Positions 59,149 to 64,000 of a DNA stretch of 64,000 bases are shown here, in pieces; within the stretch, counting starts at the first letter, position 1; every line of letters begins with the position of its first letter. Below the pieces are notes generated by a model, which worked only from the letters and a program-made list of their open reading frames with translations, was not told the DNA's origin and did no database searches. Location of the stretch: NCBI GenBank assembly GCA_900319365.1, contig ONOE01000002.1, positions 186,001 to 250,000 of the forward strand, written 5' to 3'. Position numbers and translations under genes: made by a program. Source of the stretch: an uncultured bacterium (GTDB lineage Bacteria > Cyanobacteriota > Vampirovibrionia > Gastranaerophilales > Gastranaerophilaceae).

Positions 59149-59328
59149 GGCTACCTCCCTTATCTTATTTTGATTATTATAAAAAAATTGTTTATTGTTT
59201 AAAATATAATATAAATCAAATTTATTAAATTATACAACTTTGTTATTAATAATTTTTAATATATAAACAATTCCTTAAAAAATAAATACTTTATAATAAT
59301 ATAGGGGAAAACAGGATAACGATTTTTT

Positions 59329-60051
59329 ATGGCTGCAATATCCGCAATTGCCAAATTCGGACTCGCTAAATTCGGCAAACTCAATAATAAAATATTCCAT
59401 ACAAAGCTTTTTAACGGCAAAAAAGCCCTAAACAGTGCTGCAAAAAAAGAGCTTCCCGCAGCACCAAAAATTCCCGAAACTCCGCCAAGAGAGTACACCT
59501 TAAAAAAAGATAATTCAAAATATTTATATCATCTGACTACAAAACAAAATTGGGAACAAATTCAAAAATCCGGCAAAATCGCAGCTTGCGAAGGGGTTGA
59601 TACCTTGAAACAAAAAGATGTTTTTATGTTCAGCCTTGAGAATATGCTAAACTCTTGGAGCAAAAGCAACAATATTTTATCTAAAGATTACCTTGATAAT
59701 ATATTGCGAAAAGTAGGAAGAACGGGCGACATCGTATTATTACGAATTAATGCAAAAGCTTTGAATCATGACAAACTGAAAGTCAGACTTTTAAATAAAA
59801 TCTTTTCACTTTTTAAAAAAGGTGATTTTGATAACAAATACCTCGCAGGTGAAAATTCGGGAATAAGCTACATTTATAAGCAGCGTAAGTCGCCTTTTGA
59901 ATATTTGTATACCGATAACATTTCGCTTAAAGATGTAGAAAAAATCGGGGAAAGCAAATTTTCAGGCAATGTTTACAGCGCCGATTCTAAAAAGATAATG
60001 ACGAATTTATTAAAAGATTCGCCCGAAAAAGGGTTTTCGTTTTTAATATAA
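59329..60051 (+). CDS. Putative ADP-ribosyltransferase-fold protein
   Basis: A 240-residue protein. After a basic, helical N-terminal 65 residues, it has KYLYHLTTKQNWEQIQKSGKI (about 68-88), which resembles the opening of DarT and related ART-fold proteins (YHLT-x3-N-x-x-x-I-x-x-G). VFMFSLENMLNSW and GDIVLLRINAKAL follow. The rest is mixed alpha/beta and unrecognised, with ENSGISYIYKQRKSPFEYLYT near the end, where an active-site Glu could lie. The pattern is similar in outline to the gene at 52826-53602 but sequence identity is low. Substrate and activity unknown. Confidence 0.45.
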   Translation: MAAISAIAKFGLAKFGKLNNKIFHTKLFNGKKALNSAAKKELPAAPKIPETPPREYTLKKDNSKYLYHLTTKQNWEQIQKSGKIAACEGVDTLKQKDVFMFSLENMLNSWSKSNNILSKDYLDNILRKVGRTGDIVLLRINAKALNHDKLKVRLLNKIFSLFKKGDFDNKYLAGENSGISYIYKQRKSPFEYLYTDNISLKDVEKIGESKFSGNVYSADSKKIMTNLLKDSPEKGFSFLI

Positions 60052-60123
60052 ATAAAGAGCTAATCCCGATGAATTATCGTGCCGACTTATTACTTTTTTT
60101 ATAATTTATGCTATTATAAAAAC

Positions 60124-61968
60124 ATGACAAGGAGAGGATTTTGGGTTTTAGTTATTTTGGCGCTTGTCGTGCTGTTATGCAAGGCATGCATAGTTCGTGA
60201 TGTACCGCCTCAAAAAACGAAATCCGATATTACAAAAACAAAATTACAAAAGGTAAACTACCCGGAGCCGGAAAATATTACTCTAAACGGCACGGATTAT
60301 TTGCAATCAAAAGCACCCGTCGGAAAATTCGGCGGCTCAATGGTCTTGTCAACCGTGGGGGATCCGAAAACTTTTAATCCTTTTAATTGTAAAGACAATA
60401 CATCTTCTACAATGGCAGGAGTAATGTATGACGGGCTTTTGACAACAAATCCCATTACGGGCGAAGTAGTACCGAAACTTGCAAAAGGTTACACCATATC
60501 ACATGACGGAAAAGTTTATACAATATATTTAAGAAAAGGCATTAAATGGAGCGACGGGAAGCCTATCACATCAGATGATGTTGTCTTTACATGGCAAAAC
60601 ATAATTTTTGGCGGAATGGGCGATACCTCAACAAGAGATTCTCTTGTAATAAACGGCAAGCTCCCGACCGTACGCAAATACGGCGATTATACGGTTGTAT
60701 TTGTTACGCCCGAGCCTTACGCACCGTTTTTGAGAATGCTCTCAACTCCCATTGCACCAAAGCACATATTTCAACCTGCCGTAAAAAAAGGCGCAACATA
60801 TTTTGATTCATTTCTTTCTACAACGACCAAACCCGATAAATTCGTTGTATCGGGGGCTTTCAAATTGAAAGAATATGTTCCTGCCCAAAGGATAGTATAT
60901 GAAAGAAATCCAAACTACTACGAAATCAATACAAAAGACCAAAAATTGCCCTATTTAAATAAGCTTATTTATTTAATAGTCGGGGATCAAAATAATGAAG
61001 TTTTAAAATTTGAAGCAAAAGAGCTTGATATAATATCTTTGCAAGGTTCACGTGTTGCAAGGTATAAATCCTTAGAGCCGCATTCGGATTTTAAACTTTA
61101 TAATCTCGGACCCGACACGGGTACAATGTATTTATCACTCAACCTGAATACAAGAAAGAATGACAAGGGCGAGTATTATGTCGAACCCGTAAAGCAAAAA
61201 TGGTTTAACGATTTGAATTTCCGCACGGCAGCAGATTATGCGCTTGACCGCAAAAATATGGTTTTAAATATAGCAAACGGAATAGGTGCACCTTTATATA
61301 CCGCAGAAAGCCTAAATTCAATTTATCTGAATAAAAAGTTAAAGCCCTACGGCAAAAATTTAGCCAAAGCAAAAATTTACCTGAAAAAATCAGGATTCTA
61401 CACGGATAAAAAAGGTCGTCTGTTTGACAAAAACGGCAACAGAGTGGAATTTAACCTTTATACAAATGCGGGAAACACAGAAAGAGAAGCCATAGGCGTA
61501 ATGGTTAAACAAGACCTCGAAGATCTGGGAATGAAAGTCAATTTCAAGCCCATAGAATTTAATTCGCTTGTTAATAAACTTGTATCAACATTTGATTGGG
61601 ATATGGTCATAATGGGGCTGACAGGTTCACCGCTCGAACCAAACGGCGGAAAAAACGTCTGGATGTCTGACGGCAGGCTGCACATGTTTAATATGAGAAC
61701 TCCGCAAGAGGGCAAAGCAGGAATCTTACCCTGGGAAAAAGAGTTAGACACAATGTTTACCAAAGGTGCTCTTGCAACAAAATTTGAAGACAGAAAAGTT
61801 TATTATGACAAATACCAGGAAATAATTTATAAAGAAAAACCGATGATTTATATTTATTCTCCAATAAGAATAGTTGCAGTACGCAACAAATTCAAAAATA
61901 TCTATCCGTCATCCCTAAGCGGAATTACACATAATATAGAGGAAATCTATGAAAATAAAAGATACTAG
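60124..61968 (+). CDS. ABC transporter substrate-binding protein, oligopeptide family 5
   Basis: A 614-residue exported binding protein of the OppA/DppA family (SBP_bac_5). Its N-terminus (TRRGFWVLVILALVVLLCKAC) is a signal or anchor with Cys. The lipobox is atypical (C-K-A-C), so lipoprotein status is uncertain. Family blocks are STVGDPKTFNPFN, GVMYDGLLTTNP, YTIYLRKGIKWSDGKPITSDDVVFTW split block, YERNPNYYE and RTAADYALDRKNMVLNI. The ATG at 60124 is preferred to 60079. A permease pair follows downstream after a repeat-containing gap. The ligand is likely a peptide, but cannot be told from sequence alone. Confidence 0.85.
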   Translation: MTRRGFWVLVILALVVLLCKACIVRDVPPQKTKSDITKTKLQKVNYPEPENITLNGTDYLQSKAPVGKFGGSMVLSTVGDPKTFNPFNCKDNTSSTMAGVMYDGLLTTNPITGEVVPKLAKGYTISHDGKVYTIYLRKGIKWSDGKPITSDDVVFTWQNIIFGGMGDTSTRDSLVINGKLPTVRKYGDYTVVFVTPEPYAPFLRMLSTPIAPKHIFQPAVKKGATYFDSFLSTTTKPDKFVVSGAFKLKEYVPAQRIVYERNPNYYEINTKDQKLPYLNKLIYLIVGDQNNEVLKFEAKELDIISLQGSRVARYKSLEPHSDFKLYNLGPDTGTMYLSLNLNTRKNDKGEYYVEPVKQKWFNDLNFRTAADYALDRKNMVLNIANGIGAPLYTAESLNSIYLNKKLKPYGKNLAKAKIYLKKSGFYTDKKGRLFDKNGNRVEFNLYTNAGNTEREAIGVMVKQDLEDLGMKVNFKPIEFNSLVNKLVSTFDWDMVIMGLTGSPLEPNGGKNVWMSDGRLHMFNMRTPQEGKAGILPWEKELDTMFTKGALATKFEDRKVYYDKYQEIIYKEKPMIYIYSPIRIVAVRNKFKNIYPSSLSGITHNIEEIYENKRY

Positions 61969-61993
61969 TATACTATGATACTGAGGCACTAAG
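61962..61993 (+). repeat. Octamer tandem array overlapping the substrate-binding protein stop
   Basis: ATACTAGT, ATACTATG, ATACTGAG, GCACTAAG: four 8-bp units. The first unit supplies the last codons and the TAG stop of the preceding gene. Same consensus as the arrays near 30603 and 31940. Confidence 0.7.
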
Positions 61994-62065
61994 AGTTATC
62001 GGTACTTTGCACATTTTTAAATTCTATAATTTGCCCGAAGGGCTGAAATGAACTTAGCGCCCCAG

Positions 62066-62131
62066 GTAGGTCGGGATTGCTATCCCGACAATTAAAATAA
62101 ATAAAATGTTGGCATAGCAATGCCAACCTAC
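62066..62131. repeat. Inverted pair of palindromic repeats (copies B and C)
   Basis: Copy B, minus orientation, 62066-62090: GTCGGGAT-AGCA-ATCCCGAC with CCTAC. Copy C, plus orientation, 62107-62131: GTTGGCAT-AGCA-ATGCCAAC with CCTAC. They face away from each other 16 bp apart. Arms differ from copy A by paired changes while the loop and flank stay constant. The pair lies between the substrate-binding protein and permease genes. Confidence 0.8.
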
Positions 62132-62158
62132 AAAGTTTATAAGTAGATAAGGAAATAA

Positions 62159-63130
62159 ATGGACACATTAAAATATATATTAAAAAGAATACTTCAAACG
62201 ATACCGTTGTTAATCATAGTATCGTTTATAAGCTTTTTTATAATAAGACTTTCACCCGTTGATCCTCTTGCCGAATTAAAACTGAATCCTTCAATTTCAC
62301 CTGTTACGGTTCAAAAAGAAAAAGAAAGATTAGGCTTAGATAAACCGATTATCGTTCAATACGGCAAATGGGCGGCATCGTTTGTAAAAGGCGATTTGGG
62401 AGTAACCTCAGACGGCGAAAAAGTAAGTACAAAACTTGCCCAAAGGATACCGAATACCTTGCTTTTAACAACAATAGTAATACTTTTAACATGGTTTGTC
62501 GGAATACCGCTCGGCATAATAGCAGCCGTCAACCGGCGGACGCCGTTTGACAGAATATTAACCGTTTTAACAAGTATCGGTATGGCAATTCCGTCATTCT
62601 TCTTTGCGGTTTTGCTGCTGCTTTTTGCCGTAAAAACGGGCTGGTTTCCGATTGGCGGATTAACAAGCGCTAATTTTGCAGACTTAAATTTTTGGGGAAA
62701 ATTTTGGGATATTACCCATCATTTATTTCTTCCCGTAATTGTCCTGTTCACAGGTTCACTTGCAAGTTTGCAAAGACAGATGAGAGCAAATATGCTTGAC
62801 GTTTTGGATTCTGATTACATAAAATTTGCCAGAGCAAAAGGTTTAAGCAATAATATGGTAATTTATAAACACGCATTGCGCAATGCGATAAACCCAATGA
62901 TTACACTTCTGGGGTTTGAATTTGCGGGGTTATTATCAGGTGCGGCGCTTACAGAATACGTCTTTCAATATCCGGGCTTAGGCAGACTGATATTAGAAGC
63001 CGTAATGAAATCTGATATTAACCTTGTTATGGCATCCCTTATGATGGGGGCAATAATGCTTGTTACGGGGAACTTGATTGCAGATATTCTTCTAATCATT
63101 ACCGACCCGAGAATACGAGGTGAAGAATGA
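62159..63130 (+). CDS. ABC transporter permease, DppB/OppB type
   Basis: A 323-residue permease with six predicted TM helices. It has the family N-terminus (LKRILQTIPLLIIVSFISFFIIRLSPVDPL), the SPVTVQKEKERLGLDKPI periplasmic segment, and the EAA-type coupling loop (DYIKFARAKGLSNNMVIYKHALRNAI). With the next gene it forms the membrane channel for peptides delivered by the binding protein. It starts about 190 bp after that gene; AAGGAAATAA serves as ribosome site. It overlaps the next permease gene by 4 bp. Confidence 0.94.
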   Translation: MDTLKYILKRILQTIPLLIIVSFISFFIIRLSPVDPLAELKLNPSISPVTVQKEKERLGLDKPIIVQYGKWAASFVKGDLGVTSDGEKVSTKLAQRIPNTLLLTTIVILLTWFVGIPLGIIAAVNRRTPFDRILTVLTSIGMAIPSFFFAVLLLLFAVKTGWFPIGGLTSANFADLNFWGKFWDITHHLFLPVIVLFTGSLASLQRQMRANMLDVLDSDYIKFARAKGLSNNMVIYKHALRNAINPMITLLGFEFAGLLSGAALTEYVFQYPGLGRLILEAVMKSDINLVMASLMMGAIMLVTGNLIADILLIITDPRIRGEE

Positions 63131-64000
63131 TTAAAGATTTGTTGAAACAATTATGGAAAGATAAATTCGCAAGGCTCGCAATGGTTGTACTTGCGCTGAT
63201 TTATTTGTCATTATTATTTGCGGATTTCATATCGCCTTATACCAAAGATTTTTCAGACAGAACAATGGCTTATGTTCCGCCATCGAAGATATTTACGATT
63301 GACGAACACGGGAAATTTTCCAAACCTTATACATATAATTACGTGCGTTCATTTGATTCGGTCAAACTTGAAATAACGTATAGTTTAGACCGAACTCAAA
63401 AGCATTACATAAAATTTTTCGCAATAGGGCAGCCGTATAAATTCTTAGGCTTAATCCCTATGAAACGCCATCTTTTTACAACCGATAATACAGGCAGAAT
63501 ATATCTTCTCGGAACTGATATTAACGGACGTGATGTATTTTCAAGACTGTTTTTCGGCGGACGAATTTCAATGACAATCGGATTTTTGGCATTGTTTGTC
63601 CTGTTTCCGATAGGACTGTTGTATGGCGGCATTTCAGGATACTTCGGCGGAAAAATTGATGCTGTCATGATGAGATTTGCTGAAAGTATTATGTCTATTC
63701 CGAGTTTTTATTTGTTAATAATTCTTGCATCGGTTCTGCCGTCAGGCATGACAAGCACCCAGAGATTTCTGCTTATAGTTATAATCCTTGCATTAATTGG
63801 ATGGGCAGGATTTGCAAGGGTTATAAGAGGTATGGTGCTTTCTATTAAGACACAGGAATACGTTCAGGCAGCACAAGCAATCGGCGCATCAAAATTAAGA
63901 ATAATCATAAAGCATATACTTCCCCAGACAACAAGCTTTGTAATAGTTGCAATGACATTGTCCGTTCCGTCCTATATTTTGTCGGAATCCGGTTTAAGCT
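63127..64000 (+). CDS. ABC transporter permease, DppC/OppC type (incomplete at window end)
   Basis: The ORF starts with the ATGA overlapping the DppB-type stop and runs open through the window edge (291 codons seen). N-terminal TM (LAMVVLALIYLSLLFADFI), a periplasmic insert of about 110 residues, then LLGTDINGRDVFSRLFFGGRIS, typical of DppC, TM helices, and the EAA loop (QEYVQAAQAIGASKLRIIIKHILPQ). The insert is longer than in most DppC proteins. The ATP-binding subunits would lie beyond the window. Confidence 0.93.
   Translation, partial: MIKDLLKQLWKDKFARLAMVVLALIYLSLLFADFISPYTKDFSDRTMAYVPPSKIFTIDEHGKFSKPYTYNYVRSFDSVKLEITYSLDRTQKHYIKFFAIGQPYKFLGLIPMKRHLFTTDNTGRIYLLGTDINGRDVFSRLFFGGRISMTIGFLALFVLFPIGLLYGGISGYFGGKIDAVMMRFAESIMSIPSFYLLIILASVLPSGMTSTQRFLLIVIILALIGWAGFARVIRGMVLSIKTQEYVQAAQAIGASKLRIIIKHILPQTTSFVIVAMTLSVPSYILSESGLS

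Noticed and set aside
59149..59328. B12 riboswitch or NrdR box upstream of nrdJ
   Set aside because: The gap is AT-rich without the conserved cobalamin riboswitch box or the two 16-bp NrdR boxes.

Overview
The window is 64 kb of AT-rich DNA (roughly 36-37% G+C by eye) with densely packed genes, standard code 11 reading frames, five tRNAs, no rRNA and no CRISPR. Several features point to a non-photosynthetic relative of Cyanobacteria of the Melainabacteria/Vampirovibrionia type, probably a gut Gastranaerophilales. These are an LdpA-like double-cluster Fe-S protein, a TIGR03960-type radical SAM protein directly upstream of a compact RNase E/G, a DUF2993-type secreted protein, a class II (B12) ribonucleotide reductase, and pyruvate formate-lyase fermentation with no photosynthesis or respiration genes. 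KdsC and a family 9 glycosyltransferase suggest an outer membrane with LPS. The taxonomic call is an inference from gene content.

Layout. 0-9 kb: an M16 peptidase, then a minus-strand wall-synthesis operon murF-mraY-murD-ftsW-murG. 9-15 kb: an anti-sigma/ECF sigma/Spy-like stress module, PxpA-like and YvcK genes, a candidate structured RNA, panB, a candidate minus-strand sRNA, a TPR protein and a HAD hydrolase. 15-24 kb: tRNA-Lys with an unusual tRNA-tail element, malQ, a TPR/propeller protein, rfbA-csaB-eda, a CHASE2 adenylate cyclase, an ORF broken by an in-frame TGA, and tRNA-Thr(CGT). 24-33 kb: a candidate sRNA, serine dehydratase genes, rne and its radical SAM partner, small unknown genes, yajQ and the LdpA-like gene. 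33-44 kb: a large TPR protein, an rbfA-truB operon, a GNAT protein, ung, small enzymes, a second copy of the tRNA-tail element at tRNA-Tyr, two more tRNA-Thr genes, rpmE and a ferritin-like protein. 44-45 kb: a repeat-rich intergenic region. 45-64 kb: mfd, a parvulin, a GT9 enzyme, dut, ferredoxin, a pyruvate formate-lyase locus split into two polypeptides, queD, kdsC, nrdJ, two putative ADP-ribosyltransferase-fold proteins (one inside the pfl locus), and the start of an oligopeptide ABC transporter.

Most noteworthy. (1) Two homologous cores of about 135 nt sit just after the 3' ends of tRNA-Lys and tRNA-Tyr. Each is bracketed by a locus-specific direct repeat that begins in the tRNA T-arm. 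The cores share ordered sequence blocks and a hairpin whose arms covary between copies, so this looks like a tRNA-targeted mini-element that I do not recognise. (2) Pyruvate formate-lyase has its glycyl-radical domain as a separate, translationally coupled gene. (3) Two compact sRNA candidates have near-consensus promoters and intrinsic terminators. (4) Three families of short intergenic repeats are present: a covarying palindrome, octamer arrays and a MITE-like element.
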